Positions 47,273-56,304 of a stretch of 64,000 nt of DNA are shown piece after piece. Position numbers and translations under genes: made by a program. Origin of the DNA: Aquabacterium sp. CECT 9606 (GTDB lineage Bacteria; Pseudomonadota; Gammaproteobacteria; Burkholderiales; Burkholderiaceae_C); contig NZ_CAKKNB010000001.1 in NCBI RefSeq assembly GCF_918741295.1, positions 930,001-994,000 of the forward strand, given 5' to 3'. Position 1 is the stretch's first letter, and each line of letters starts with the position of its first letter. The notes under the pieces were generated by a model. The model had not been told where the DNA came from and made no database searches. It saw only the letters and a list, made by a program, of their open reading frames with translations.

Positions 47273-48301
47273 ATGAGCACCCTCAACCGTCAGATTCTGT
47301 TGGCCTCTCGTCCACAAGGCGAAGCCACCGCCGACAACTTCAAACTGGTCGAAACCCCGGTGCCTTCGCAGGCCGAGCTGAGCGACGGCCAGTTGGTTGT
47401 CAAGCACCACTATCTTTCGCTCGACCCGTACATGCGTGGCCGCATGAATGAGAGCAAGAGCTACGCCGAACCCCAACCCTTGAACACGGTGATGATTGGC
47501 GGGACGGTGGGCGAAGTGATTGCCAGCAAGCACCCCAAGTTCGCCGTGGGCGACCAGGTGCTGGGCATGGGCGGCTGGCAAGAGTACGCGGTGGTCGATG
47601 CCAATGTGCGCGGCGCCATCCACAAGGTGGACACCACCCACATCCCGCTGTCGGCCTACCTGGGCTCGGTGGGCATGCCGGGCGTCACTGGCTGGTATGG
47701 CCTGGTGAAGATCATCAACCCCAAGGCGGGCGAGACCGTGGCGGTCAGTGCGGCCAGCGGCGCGGTGGGCAGTGTCGTGGGGCAATTGGCCAAGGCGCGC
47801 GGTTGCCGTGTGGTGGGCTTTGCCGGCGGGGCCGACAAGTGCCGATACGTGGTCGATGAGCTGGGCTTCGATGCCTGCATCGACTACAAGGCGCACCCCG
47901 ATTCGCGCAGCCTGTACAAGGCCTTGAAAGAGGCCACGCCCGATGGCATCGATGGCTACTTCGAGAACGTGGGTGGCGCCATCCTGGATGCCGTGATGGC
48001 CCGCATGAACGCCTTTGGCCGCATCGCCATGTGCGGGATGATCGCCGGCTACGACGGCCAGCCCATGCCCCTGGCCAACCCTGCGATGATCCTGGTGTCG
48101 CGGCTGAAAGTCGAAGGCTTCATCGTGAGTGAGCACCCCGAGGTGTGGCCCGATGCCATGAAGGAGTTGGGCGCCATGGTGGCCACCGGCAAGATGAAGT
48201 TCCGCGAGTCTGTCGCGCAGGGCATTGCCAGCGCCCCCGAGGCCTTCCTGGGCTTGCTCAAGGGCAAGAACTTTGGCAAGCAGCTGGTCAAGCTGGTTTG
48301 A
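47273..48301 (+). CDS. NADP-dependent MDR oxidoreductase (CurA/leukotriene reductase-like)
   Basis: Medium-chain reductase of 342 residues without zinc-binding Cys. LDPYMRGRM near residue 51 and the NADP motif AASGAVGSVVGQLAKARG (about 160) followed by GFAGGADKC identify the double-bond reductase group that includes curcumin and prostaglandin reductases. Such enzymes reduce conjugated enones or enals. Reads with the SDR gene starting 27 nt downstream. Confidence 0.9.
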   Translation: MSTLNRQILLASRPQGEATADNFKLVETPVPSQAELSDGQLVVKHHYLSLDPYMRGRMNESKSYAEPQPLNTVMIGGTVGEVIASKHPKFAVGDQVLGMGGWQEYAVVDANVRGAIHKVDTTHIPLSAYLGSVGMPGVTGWYGLVKIINPKAGETVAVSAASGAVGSVVGQLAKARGCRVVGFAGGADKCRYVVDELGFDACIDYKAHPDSRSLYKALKEATPDGIDGYFENVGGAILDAVMARMNAFGRIAMCGMIAGYDGQPMPLANPAMILVSRLKVEGFIVSEHPEVWPDAMKELGAMVATGKMKFRESVAQGIASAPEAFLGLLKGKNFGKQLVKLV

Positions 48302-48327
48302 ACACTGTGAGTGAAGGACACAACACC

Positions 48328-49251
48328 ATGTCGATCATGAATCTGAAAGCCGGGCAAACCGCGGTCATCACCGGCGCCGGCAGTGGCTTTGGCCTGGAGC
48401 TGGCCCGGCTCGGCGCCAGCAAAGGGCTGAACCTGGTCATCGCCGATGTGCAGCAAGATGCGTTGGACGCTGCCAAGGCCGAGTTGACGGGCCTGGGTGC
48501 CAAGGTGGTTGCCCTGCGTGGAGACGTCTCGCGCGCGGCCGACGTTGAAGCCCTGGGCACGATCTGCCTGGAGAACTTCGGCGTGCCCCATCTGGTCATC
48601 AACAACGCCGGTGTGGCCCACGGCGGCCTGATCTGGGAGCACACGACCAGCGACTGGGAGTGGGTGCTGGGGGTGAACCTCTGGGGTGTGATCCATGGCG
48701 TGCGCGTGTTCACGCCCTTGATGCTGGAGGCGGCCCGCAAGGACCGGGCCTGGCAGGGGCACATCGTGAACGTGGCCTCGATGGCGGGTTTGCTGAACTC
48801 GCCCAACATGGGCGCCTACAACGTCAGCAAGCACGCGGTGGTCAGCCTGACCGAGACTTTGTACCAGGACCTGGCCTTGGTCACCGACCAGGTGCACGCT
48901 TCGGTGCTGTGCCCGTACTTCGTGCCCACCGGCATCCACCAGTCACACCGCAACCGCCCGGCCGAGTTGCGCAGCGGCGGCAAGCCCACGCCCAGCCAGA
49001 TGATCGCGCAGGCCATGAGCACCAAGGCGGTCACGTCGGGCCGCGTGTCGGCCACCGATGTGGCGCAGCTGGTGTTCAACGCGGTGGAGCAGAACCAGTT
49101 CTATGTCTACAGCCACCCGCAGGCGCTGGGCATGGTGCAGACGCGTCTGGAAGACGTGGTGCAGGCGCGCAACCCGACCGATCCCTTCGCGGGCAAACCG
49201 GAGTTGGGCGAAAGCCTGCGCAAGGCACTGCGCGAAGCGATGGGCGGCTGA
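48328..49251 (+). CDS. SDR family oxidoreductase
   Basis: 307-residue short-chain dehydrogenase. TGAGSGFGLELA near the start, NNAGVAHGG (about 92) and catalytic YNVSK (about 163) are present, with a longer C-terminal region than classical SDRs. Asp after the second strand (IADVQQD) suggests NAD preference. ATG 48328 has AAGGA 11 nt upstream; ATG 48337 is an alternative. Last gene of the acyl-CoA run, convergent with rapZ. Confidence 0.88.
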   Translation: MSIMNLKAGQTAVITGAGSGFGLELARLGASKGLNLVIADVQQDALDAAKAELTGLGAKVVALRGDVSRAADVEALGTICLENFGVPHLVINNAGVAHGGLIWEHTTSDWEWVLGVNLWGVIHGVRVFTPLMLEAARKDRAWQGHIVNVASMAGLLNSPNMGAYNVSKHAVVSLTETLYQDLALVTDQVHASVLCPYFVPTGIHQSHRNRPAELRSGGKPTPSQMIAQAMSTKAVTSGRVSATDVAQLVFNAVEQNQFYVYSHPQALGMVQTRLEDVVQARNPTDPFAGKPELGESLRKALREAMGG

Positions 49252-49276
49252 TGCCGGTCAGCAGCAGGATGCGTTG

Positions 49277-50209
49277 CTATCCGCGCGCGTCCTGTTCGCG
49301 GTGGCGTGCGAGGGCCACGCCCCGCTTCACGAAGCGCTCGACCAATTGCTCAACGCAATACACCGAGCGGTGTTGCCCGCCAGTGCAGCCCAGGGCCACC
49401 GTCACGTAGCTGCGCTGATCGCCTTCCAGCGTGGGCAGCCAGCGCAGCAGGAAGGTCTCGATCTGGTCGATCATTTCGGCCGCCTCGGGCTGCTGGCGCA
49501 GGTAGTCGATCACCGGTTGGTCACGGCCCGTCAAGGGGCGCAGCTCTTTCAGGTAATACGGGTTGGGCAGCATGCGCACGTCGAACACGAAGTCAGCGTC
49601 CATGGGCACGCCCTGTTTATAGGCGAAGGACTCGAACACCAGGGTCAGGCGAGAAGGCTCGGCCTGCACCACATTGCGCACCCAGGTGCGCAATTGCGCG
49701 GGCCGCAGCAGTGAGGTGTCGATCACGGCGGACACCTCGCGCAGAGGCTCCAGCAGCTCGCGCTCAAGGTTGATGGTGTCGATCAGCGCCTGGTCCTGGT
49801 AGGCCAGTTGTTCGTCCATCTGGTCGGGCATGGGCGGGATGCCGACAAAGGGGCGCGTGGGCTGATTGGCCTGCAGCAAAGGGTGGGGTCGGCGTGTCTC
49901 GGAAAAGCGCCGCACCAGGGCATCGGTGCTGGCATCCAGAAACACCGACTTCACGCGCACGCCTTCGGCCTTCAACTCGGCCAGGATGGGCATCAAGCTG
50001 GGTAAGGACTGCGCGCTGCGCACGTCCACGGCCACGGCCACGCGGCGGCGCTGGGGCTCGGGGCGGGCCAACTCCAGGGTGATCAGGCCGCGCAGCAACT
50101 CGGGCGGCAGGTTGTCCACGCAAAAGTAGCCGGCGTCTTCCAAGGCATTGATGGCCACGGACTTGCCCGAGCCCGAGATGCCGGTCAGGAAGACGACGTC
50201 CAGGCTCAT
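49277..50209 (-). CDS. rapZ: RNase adapter protein RapZ
   Basis: P-loop nucleotide-binding protein; in E. coli it guides RNase E to the GlmZ small RNA and so controls amino-sugar synthesis. 310 residues. Walker [11 protein letters not shown] (about 10), DNLPPEL (about 34), and the C-terminal [15 protein letters not shown] motif are intact. An N-terminal insertion relative to E. coli (284) lies around [16 protein letters not shown]. Its start overlaps the recN stop by 4 nt. Confidence 0.94.
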   Translation of the reverse strand: MSLDVVFLTGISGSGKSVAINALEDAGYFCVDNLPPELLRGLITLELARPEPQRRRVAVAVDVRSAQSLPSLMPILAELKAEGVRVKSVFLDASTDALVRRFSETRRPHPLLQANQPTRPFVGIPPMPDQMDEQLAYQDQALIDTINLERELLEPLREVSAVIDTSLLRPAQLRTWVRNVVQAEPSRLTLVFESFAYKQGVPMDADFVFDVRMLPNPYYLKELRPLTGRDQPVIDYLRQQPEAAEMIDQIETFLLRWLPTLEGDQRSYVTVALGCTGGQHRSVYCVEQLVERFVKRGVALARHREQDARG

Positions 50210-51933
50210 GCGGCTTCCTTGCGCCGGCGCTTGCTGGCGCCGGCCTGTTCAGGCGTGGCGTGGGCGGTGTCCACCATGACCTGGGCATGGGCGCGGCTGG
50301 TGTCGGTGACAGTGCCGCCCAGCATGCGGGCCACTTCACGCACGCGGTCTTCGCCCGTCACTTCGCGGATGTCGCTGGTGGTGGTGCCTTGGCTCAAGGC
50401 CTTGGAGACGACCAGGTGCTGGTGCGCGCAGGCCGCGACCTGCGCCAGGTGGGTCACGGCCAGGACCTGCTGGCTACCACCCAGGCGTTGCATGAGTTGG
50501 CCCACCGTGTCGGCCACGGCACCGCCCACGCCCGAATCGATTTCGTCGAAGATCAGCGTGCCCGATTGCGAGCCATCGTCGGCGCGTTGCGAGGTGGTCA
50601 CGGCAATGGCCAGGGCCAGGCGCGACAACTCGCCACCCGAGGCGACCTTGCCCAAAGGGCGGGGCGTGCTGCCCGCATGGCCGGCCACCAGAAATTCGAC
50701 CGACTCCAGGCCAAAGGCTTGGGGCTCGTCCTGCTTGGGCAAGGCCACTTCAAAGCGGCCGCCCGACATGCCCAGGTCCTGCATGGCGGCGGTGACGGCT
50801 TGGGCCAGCGCGGGCGCGGCCTTGGCACGTTGCTGGGACACGGTCTTGGCCACGGCCCGCCAGGCTTGGTGGGCCTCGGCGGCTTGGCGATCCAGGGTTT
50901 CGAGGTCGGCGGCGGCATCCAGGGCGGCCAGCTCGTCGCGCCAGTTTTGCAGCAATTCGGGCAGGTCTTGCGGCAGGCGGCGGAAGCGGCGCGCCAGGCT
51001 CATCCAGCTGGCGATGCGGCTGTCCAATTCGCCCAGGCGACCCGGGTCAAGCTCGGTGTGGCGCAGGGCGCCGTTGAGGCTGTGAGCGGCGTCTTCCAGT
51101 TGGGCCTGGGCGCTGCGCAGCACCTCCAGGGCGCTGGCCAGATTCGGATCGACCTGGGCCACGCTGTCGAGCGCGTCGATGGCGCGCGAGGTCAGCGAGC
51201 CGGCGTTGGTGTCGTCCTCGGAGATGGCGCTCAAAGCCACCTGGGCGGCGTCCAGGATGGCCTGGCCGTGGCCCAGGCGCTGGTGCTCGGTGTTGAGCTC
51301 GTCCCACTCTCCGGCTTGCGGCTTGAGCTTGTCAAGCTCGGCGATCTGCCATTGCAGGCGCTCGCGTTCGCGGTCCAGGTCGGCTTGCCGGCTCTTGGCG
51401 TCGTCCAGGCGGCGTTGCGCTTCACGGCGTGCTGCCCACGACTGTTGCAAGGCGGCGGTGTCCACCCCGGCTTGCGTGTCGACCAAGGCGCGAACGGAGT
51501 CGGCGCGGGTCAGGCTTTGCCAGGCATGCTGGCCATGGATGTCGACCAGGTTCTCGCCCAGCTCGCGCAATTGCGTGACAGTGGCCGGGCTGCCATTGAT
51601 CCACGCCCGGCTTTTGCCCTGGGCATCGACCACGCGGCGCAGCAGCAAAGCCGCGCCTGGTTCGGCAGAATCAAAACCTGCATCGTGCAGCCAGGGTGCC
51701 AGGCGTTCGGCCAGCGCAGCGTGCGGTTCGAACTCGGCAGTGATGTCGGCTCGGACGGCGCCTTCGCGCACCACGCCCGCGTCACCCCGGCTGCCCAAAG
51801 CCAGTTGCAGGGCGTCAATCAGGATGGACTTGCCCGCGCCGGTTTCGCCGGTGAGCGCCGTGAAGCCTGTGCGCAGGTCAACTTCCAGGGCCGTGACGAT
51901 CACGAAATCGCGCAGGGTCAGGCGGCGCAACAT
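50206..51933 (-). CDS. recN: DNA repair protein RecN
   Basis: SMC-like ATPase acting early in double-strand-break repair. 575 residues starting [19 protein letters not shown] at ATG 51933, the typical RecN start; the frame stays open upstream inside nadK without homology. Walker [15 protein letters not shown] (about 31), a central coiled coil, and the C-terminal [11 protein letters not shown]alker B with VTHLAQVAA are seen. Overlaps nadK by 1 nt (TGATG) and rapZ by 4 nt, so the three genes form one operon. Confidence 0.96.
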   Translation of the reverse strand: MLRRLTLRDFVIVTALEVDLRTGFTALTGETGAGKSILIDALQLALGSRGDAGVVREGAVRADITAEFEPHAALAERLAPWLHDAGFDSAEPGAALLLRRVVDAQGKSRAWINGSPATVTQLRELGENLVDIHGQHAWQSLTRADSVRALVDTQAGVDTAALQQSWAARREAQRRLDDAKSRQADLDRERERLQWQIAELDKLKPQAGEWDELNTEHQRLGHGQAILDAAQVALSAISEDDTNAGSLTSRAIDALDSVAQVDPNLASALEVLRSAQAQLEDAAHSLNGALRHTELDPGRLGELDSRIASWMSLARRFRRLPQDLPELLQNWRDELAALDAAADLETLDRQAAEAHQAWRAVAKTVSQQRAKAAPALAQAVTAAMQDLGMSGGRFEVALPKQDEPQAFGLESVEFLVAGHAGSTPRPLGKVASGGELSRLALAIAVTTSQRADDGSQSGTLIFDEIDSGVGGAVADTVGQLMQRLGGSQQVLAVTHLAQVAACAHQHLVVSKALSQGTTTSDIREVTGEDRVREVARMLGGTVTDTSRAHAQVMVDTAHATPEQAGASKRRRKEAA

Positions 51934-52835
51934 CAGGCAACTCCTTCGTTCCAGCGCAGTTTGCGGCGCAGGGTGGCGTAATAGTTCCAGCCCTTGGGGT
52001 GCAAAAAGCGCACCCGGTGGGCCGAGCGGCGCACGGTGATGCGGTCGCCGTGCAGCAGGCTGGCCAGGCTTTGCATGTCGAAGTTCATGCTGGCGTCCTT
52101 GGCCGCCACGATCTCGATGGTAATCACGCCAGTGTCGGGGATCACGATGGGCCGGTTCGACAAGGTGTGCGAGGCGATCGGCACCATCACCCAACCTCCC
52201 AGGGCCGGGTGCAGCAAGGGGCCACCTGCGGACAAGGCGTATGCGGACGAGCCGGTGGGCGAGGCCACGATCAGGCCGTCGGCGCGGTAGTTGGCCACGA
52301 ACTGACCATCGACCTCGGCGCGCAGCTCGACCATGCTCGCGGTGGCGCCACGGCTGACCACCACTTCATTGATGGCGAAACCTTCGTAGATGGTTTCCAA
52401 CCCGCCATCGCGGTTGGGGCGCAGCACAGCGCCCTCCAGCATGGCGCGGTGTTCTTCTTCATAGTGCCCGGTCAGGATCTGAGGCAGGGCGGTGTCCATG
52501 TCCTTGTGCTGGATGTCGGTGATGAAGCCCAGGCGCCCTTGGTTGATGCCGATCAGGGGGATGTCAAAGCGCGACAGCTCGCGGGCGATCGCCAGCATGG
52601 TGCCATCGCCACCCACCACCACGGCCACGTCGCAGGTTTTGCCGATCTGTTTGAGGCTGAGCGAACCGTAGTCGGTGATGCCGGTGTTGAGCGCGGTTTC
52701 CATCTCCAGCGAAACTTCAAGCCCCGCTCGGACCAGGATGGCGGCCACATCTTCCAACACCGTGCGGATGCCGCGGGCCTGGTATTTACCGACCAGGGCG
52801 GCGTGGCGAAAACGGCAAGGCTGAGGGCTGGGCAT
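51933..52835 (-). CDS. nadK: NAD kinase
   Basis: Phosphorylates NAD to NADP. 300 residues from ATG 52835 ([22 protein letters not shown]). The [12 protein letters not shown] motif (about 70), the [11 protein letters not shown] motif, and [19 protein letters not shown] (about 184) are intact. The first gene of the nadK-recN-rapZ run, divergent from hrcA with 104 nt between starts. Confidence 0.96.
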   Translation of the reverse strand: MPSPQPCRFRHAALVGKYQARGIRTVLEDVAAILVRAGLEVSLEMETALNTGITDYGSLSLKQIGKTCDVAVVVGGDGTMLAIARELSRFDIPLIGINQGRLGFITDIQHKDMDTALPQILTGHYEEEHRAMLEGAVLRPNRDGGLETIYEGFAINEVVVSRGATASMVELRAEVDGQFVANYRADGLIVASPTGSSAYALSAGGPLLHPALGGWVMVPIASHTLSNRPIVIPDTGVITIEIVAAKDASMNFDMQSLASLLHGDRITVRRSAHRVRFLHPKGWNYYATLRRKLRWNEGVA

Positions 52836-52939
52836 GACCGGAATTACACCACATGGCACCGCCCTGAACGAGGGGTGGTTTTGCCCCCCAGGCCAGGATT
52901 TGTGACGGCTTGTGCCCGCCAGCGCCTAGAATCAAAACC

Positions 52940-53953
52940 ATGCTGGATGACCGTGCCAAGATACTGTTGAAAGCCCTGGTCGAGCGCTACATCGCCGACG
53001 GGCAGCCCGTGGGCTCGCGCACCTTGTCGCGGGCGGCCGGGCTGGACTTGTCCGCTGCCACCATCCGCAATGTGATGGCCGACCTGGAAGAGTTGGGCCT
53101 GATCGTCAGCCCGCACACCTCGGCCGGGCGCGTGCCCACGGCGCGGGGTTACCGCCTGTTCGTGGACACGATGCTCACGGCGCGTCCTTACGAGTTCAAC
53201 GCCGAGCACCAGCGCGAGCAACTGCAGCCCGACCAGCCCCAGCGCGTGATCGCCAACGCGGCGCAGATGCTGTCCAGCCTCTCCCAGTTCGTGGGCGTGG
53301 TCACCTCGCCGCGCAAGGCCTCGGTTTTCCGGCACATTGAATTTTTGCGCCTGGGCGACAAGCGCGTGCTGGTCATCCTGGTGGCCCCCGACGGCGACGT
53401 GCAAAACCGCGTGCTGTTCACGGCCCAGGATTACACCCAGTCTGAATTGGTCGAGGCCAGCAACATCCTCAACACGCATTACTCCGGCCTGTCGATCGAG
53501 GAAATGCGCAACCGCCTGAAGTCGGAGGTCGACCAATTGCGCGGCGACATTGCCAGCCTGATGCAGGCCGCCGTGCAGGCCGGCAGCGATGCCCTGGAAG
53601 AAAGCACCGACCAACTGGTGGTGTCGGGCGAGCGCAATCTGCTGACGGTGCAGGATTTTTCGAACGACCTGGGATCGCTGCGGCGCCTGTTTGACCTGTT
53701 CGAGCAGAAGACACAATTGATGCGCCTGCTGGAAGGCTCCAGCCGGGCCGAGGGCGTGCGCATCTACATTGGCGGCGAGAGCATGGTGGTGCCTTTCGAG
53801 GAGCTGTCGGTGGTCTCGGCCCCGTACGAGATCAACGGCCAGATCGTGGGCACCCTGGGCGTGATCGGGCCCACGCGCATGGCCTACGACCGCATGATCG
53901 AGATCGTGGACATCACCTCGCGGATGGTGTCTAACGCGCTGAGCCAGAAGTAG
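52940..53953 (+). CDS. hrcA: Heat-inducible transcription repressor HrcA
   Basis: Repressor of chaperone operons that binds CIRCE elements. 337 residues from ATG 52940 ([30 protein letters not shown]). The winged-helix motif [33 protein letters not shown] and the C-terminal GAF-like ligand domain are present. No CIRCE repeat is visible in this window, so its targets lie elsewhere. Its 3' end overlaps the convergent acidic-protein gene by 23 nt. Confidence 0.96.
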   Translation: MLDDRAKILLKALVERYIADGQPVGSRTLSRAAGLDLSAATIRNVMADLEELGLIVSPHTSAGRVPTARGYRLFVDTMLTARPYEFNAEHQREQLQPDQPQRVIANAAQMLSSLSQFVGVVTSPRKASVFRHIEFLRLGDKRVLVILVAPDGDVQNRVLFTAQDYTQSELVEASNILNTHYSGLSIEEMRNRLKSEVDQLRGDIASLMQAAVQAGSDALEESTDQLVVSGERNLLTVQDFSNDLGSLRRLFDLFEQKTQLMRLLEGSSRAEGVRIYIGGESMVVPFEELSVVSAPYEINGQIVGTLGVIGPTRMAYDRMIEIVDITSRMVSNALSQK

Positions 53954-54389
53954 CGAGCGCCGGGTCGGCGAGGGCGTCGCCTTCCTCGTCGGTCTCGTCT
54001 TCCTCGGAATACTCTTCGTCGGCGACCAGGTTGTCCAGGTCCACGGCCTCGGGGTCGTCGATCGATACCAGCTCTGGATCGGTCTCCAGTGCTTCTTCGC
54101 CCGACAGGATCACCCGGTCTGGCGCGATGTCGGCGCCTTCATGGATGTGTTCGGGCACGGCCGAGCCGCGCTCGCCGGTGCCGCCGGCGTCCGAGTCGGA
54201 TTGCAGGTCGGTGTTGCCCGCGCCGGAAATCGCGGCCGACAGGGTCTCGAAGTCGTCGGTCTCCAGGTGCAGTTCGCCCTGGATGTCAGAGCCGCTGTCA
54301 GAGCTGTCGCTGGGGCCCAGCACGTCGGCGTCGCGGCCGATGGCATGGCGAGGGGCTTGTTCGGTGCCTAGGATGCTGCTTTGGGCCAT
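53931..54389 (-). CDS. Small acidic low-complexity protein
   Basis: 152-residue, strongly acidic protein starting [13 protein letters not shown] at ATG 54389, with AAGGAG upstream. The segment [16 protein letters not shown] resembles a conserved motif I recall from small acidic proteobacterial proteins annotated as HPr-related or chemotaxis proteins; those names are not supported by function. No membrane helix, signal or folded domain is evident; Asp/Glu clusters ([11 protein letters not shown]) dominate the C-terminus. The gene end lies inside the 3' end of hrcA on the other strand. Confidence 0.65.
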   Translation of the reverse strand: MAQSSILGTEQAPRHAIGRDADVLGPSDSSDSGSDIQGELHLETDDFETLSAAISGAGNTDLQSDSDAGGTGERGSAVPEHIHEGADIAPDRVILSGEEALETDPELVSIDDPEAVDLDNLVADEEYSEEDETDEEGDALADPALATSGSAR

Positions 54390-54481
54390 GATCGTCTCCT
54401 TCAAAAGGGGTGGGGTTCCTGAAGGGAAGGTGGCAAGCGGCGTGCCCTTACAATCGCCGCTCCCTTGCGTTTCAAGGCCGG

Positions 54482-54558
54482 GGGCCGTTAGCTCAGTTGG
54501 TTAGAGCAGAGGACTCATAATCCTTTGGTCGTTGGTTCAAGTCCAACACGGCCTACCA
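54482..54558 (+). tRNA. tRNA with CAT anticodon (Ile2-like or elongator Met)
   Basis: 77-nt cloverleaf with encoded CCA. Acceptor GGGCCGT/ACGGCCT (first pair G-U), D stem GCTC/GAGC, anticodon stem GAGGA/TCCTT (G-U at base) with loop CTCATAA, variable TGGTC, T arm GTTGG/CCAAC around TTCAAGT. The T-loop and variable region are closer to E. coli tRNA-Ile2 (lysidine-modified) than to elongator Met, which has TTCGAAT. A TACAAT box at 54449-54454 may be its -10 element. Confidence 0.9.
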
Positions 54559-54564
54559 TTCAGG

Positions 54565-54578
54565 TTACCGTTCAGTAA
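54565..54578. promoter_or_regulatory. hipBA operator site 1
   Basis: TTACC-GTTC-AGTAA. One half-site is imperfect (AGTAA for GGTAA). Reverse-complemented it shares the flanking AAAATTAC of sites 2 and 3. Confidence 0.6.
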
Positions 54579-54585
54579 TTTTCCA

Positions 54586-54614
54586 TTGACCAAAGTCGTC
54601 TATGCAGGGAAAAT
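54586..54614 (+). promoter_or_regulatory. Candidate hipBA promoter
   Basis: TTGACC at 54586-54591 (5 of 6 to -35), 17-nt spacer, GAAAAT at 54609-54614 (4 of 6 to -10). The -10 box abuts operator site 2, which fits autorepression. Confidence 0.45.
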
Positions 54615-54627
54615 TACCTCAAGGTAA
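54614..54627. promoter_or_regulatory. hipBA operator site 2
   Basis: TTACC-TCAA-GGTAA, a perfect palindrome with 5-bp arms preceded by AAAA. Its centre is 49 bp from site 1. Confidence 0.7.
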
Positions 54628-54639
54628 CTTCTGGGGCCA

Positions 54640-54918
54640 ATGATGGGTTTGAATGATGAAAAATTACCGTTAGGTAATCATTCAAGTTCTGACTTGGTGA
54701 TCCGCTCTTCCAAAGAGCTGGGCACATTTGTCCGCGACCAGCGCAAGCGCCAAGCGCTCACGCAGCTGGACATCGCGGGCATGGGCAACACGGGCAATCG
54801 CTTCATCGTTGAACTCGAAAGTGGCAAGCCCACTCTGCAACTTCAGAAGGTACTCGATGTGCTGGACCTGCTGGGGCTGGAAGTTGTGGTGAGGCCCAAA
54901 ACGGCCAAGGGCCTGTGA
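54640..54918 (+). CDS. hipB: HipB-type antitoxin, HTH repressor
   Basis: Xre-family DNA-binding antitoxin that neutralises HipA and represses its own operon. 92 residues from ATG 54640, or shorter from GTG 54697. The helix-turn-helix is SKELGTFVRDQRKRQALTQLDIAGMGNTGNRFIVELESGKPTLQLQKVLDVLDLLGLEVVV, with the C-terminal beta strand (LEVVVRP) typical of HipB. With the long start, operator site 3 lies inside the coding sequence; with GTG 54697 it lies upstream. The stop overlaps hipA by 1 nt (TGATG). Confidence 0.88.
   Translation: MMGLNDEKLPLGNHSSSDLVIRSSKELGTFVRDQRKRQALTQLDIAGMGNTGNRFIVELESGKPTLQLQKVLDVLDLLGLEVVVRPKTAKGL
54664..54677. promoter_or_regulatory. hipBA operator site 3
   Basis: TTACC-GTTA-GGTAA, a perfect palindrome preceded by AAAAA. 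Its centre is 50 bp from site 2, within the hipB frame if translation starts at 54640. Confidence 0.7.
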
Positions 54919-56171
54919 TGGCCCGGCCTGATTTCCTCGATGTCTACGCGGGTAACGAGCTCGTGGGCTCGGTCCAAGATGCATCTCCGCTGGCATTCGA
55001 GTACTCGGCTTCATGGTTGGCACGCAGCCAAGCGGTTCCCGTGGCAGCCATTGCGCTGCAGGCAGGCAGGCATGCCTCTCCGGCGGTGCAGGCATTCTTT
55101 GAAAACCTGTTGCCCGAAGGCGAGTTGCGCCACTACATTGCCGAGCAAAAGAAAGCATCAACCTTGTTCTCGATGCTGTTGGAAGTGGCGGGCGATACAA
55201 CGGGGGGATTTGTCATCTTGCCGGGGGGGCAAACGCCTCAGCCCGCGAGCTATGAGGCCACCACCTGGGAAGCCATGGCCGCCCTCCTGGGCAAAAAGTC
55301 AGCATCGGCGATCGACCTCAAGAGGGGGCATGCGCGCATTTCTCTGGCAGGGGCGCAAGACAAGACCAGCCTGGCCATCTTTGAAGACGAGGTGCCGCGC
55401 TTGCCCCTGGGCACATCGCCTTCAACGCACATCCTGAAGCCCGACATCAAACGCCTGGCCAAGGTTTGGCACTCTGCGGCGAACGAGACCATCATCATGC
55501 GGGCTGCCGCCAAATGTGGTTTACCCACCGCTGAGGTTTTCTACGAGCCGCTGACCCAATCGTGCGTTGTTCGCCGCTTTGACAGGGTTGCACAGCCTGA
55601 TGGGTCACTTGGCCGACTGATCCAGTACGACCTGTGCCAACTCGCGGGCACCGTGTCCGAGAGGAAGTATGAGAAGGAAGGGGGCCCGGGCATTGCACGG
55701 TGCACCGAGTTGATCCGCCAGTACAGCACGCAGCCAGCGGTTGATCTGCGCAACCTGGTCGCCTGGATCTTTTTCAACCTCTACGTTGGCAACAATGACA
55801 GCCATGCCAAGAACCTGTCCATCTACCGATTGCCGGGCCAAGGCGTGAGGCTGACACCGTTTTATGACCTGATGTGTACCCGGCTTTATCCAGGCCTTTC
55901 CCAGGATTTCGCTTTCGCCATAGGCGGAGAGACGCAACCTGGGGCGATGACACGAGACCACATCCCGGCTTTGGCCGAGCAGTTGGGCATGCAGCCGAGG
56001 TTTGTTCAAAAGATCGCCAAAGAGGTCGCGGAGCGCCTGCCTTTGGCGATGGCCGAGGCCGTCGATGAGGTCCAGCCTGCGTTGTCGCTTGGTGCAAAAG
56101 CATTGGCGGACCGCCTGCACAGGTTGGTGGTCTCCACCACCAAGAGGGCTGCCTTGCGTCTGGCGGTGTGA
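54918..56171 (+). CDS. hipA: HipA-type serine/threonine kinase toxin
   Basis: Toxin kinase; in E. coli it phosphorylates glutamyl-tRNA synthetase and drives persistence. 417 residues from ATG 54918. Visible features: the ATP-loop/autophosphorylation segment RISLAGAQDKTSLAIF with the regulatory Ser just before LAGAQDK (about 141), the catalytic GNNDSHAKNLSIY loop (Asp near 295), and the metal-binding PFYDLMC (Asp near 316). N-subdomain FFENLLPEGELR is typical. All key residues are kept, so it should be active. The target is not predictable from sequence. Confidence 0.93.
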   Translation: MARPDFLDVYAGNELVGSVQDASPLAFEYSASWLARSQAVPVAAIALQAGRHASPAVQAFFENLLPEGELRHYIAEQKKASTLFSMLLEVAGDTTGGFVILPGGQTPQPASYEATTWEAMAALLGKKSASAIDLKRGHARISLAGAQDKTSLAIFEDEVPRLPLGTSPSTHILKPDIKRLAKVWHSAANETIIMRAAAKCGLPTAEVFYEPLTQSCVVRRFDRVAQPDGSLGRLIQYDLCQLAGTVSERKYEKEGGPGIARCTELIRQYSTQPAVDLRNLVAWIFFNLYVGNNDSHAKNLSIYRLPGQGVRLTPFYDLMCTRLYPGLSQDFAFAIGGETQPGAMTRDHIPALAEQLGMQPRFVQKIAKEVAERLPLAMAEAVDEVQPALSLGAKALADRLHRLVVSTTKRAALRLAV

Positions 56172-56304
56172 TCACAAGGTGCTGCTTCAGTGCTTTGAAT
56201 TTATTTCCAAACCCCCTGCATCCAAAAGCCTCCTTCGTGGCCAGTACCTGGTGTGAGCCTCGGCCACACCCATCAAAACCCACGATTCGTGAAGGAGCTT
56301 TCTC

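Noticed and set aside
50260..51981. Plus-strand frame of 573 codons
   Set aside because: Antisense to recN, which has Walker motifs and operon overlaps on both sides.
51934..52194. N-terminal extension of RecN
   Set aside because: The frame stays open but lies inside nadK and lacks homology; RecN proteins start at MLRRL.
52836..52939. CIRCE operator between nadK and hrcA
   Set aside because: The TTAGCACTC-N9-GAGTGCTAA repeat is not present in the gap.
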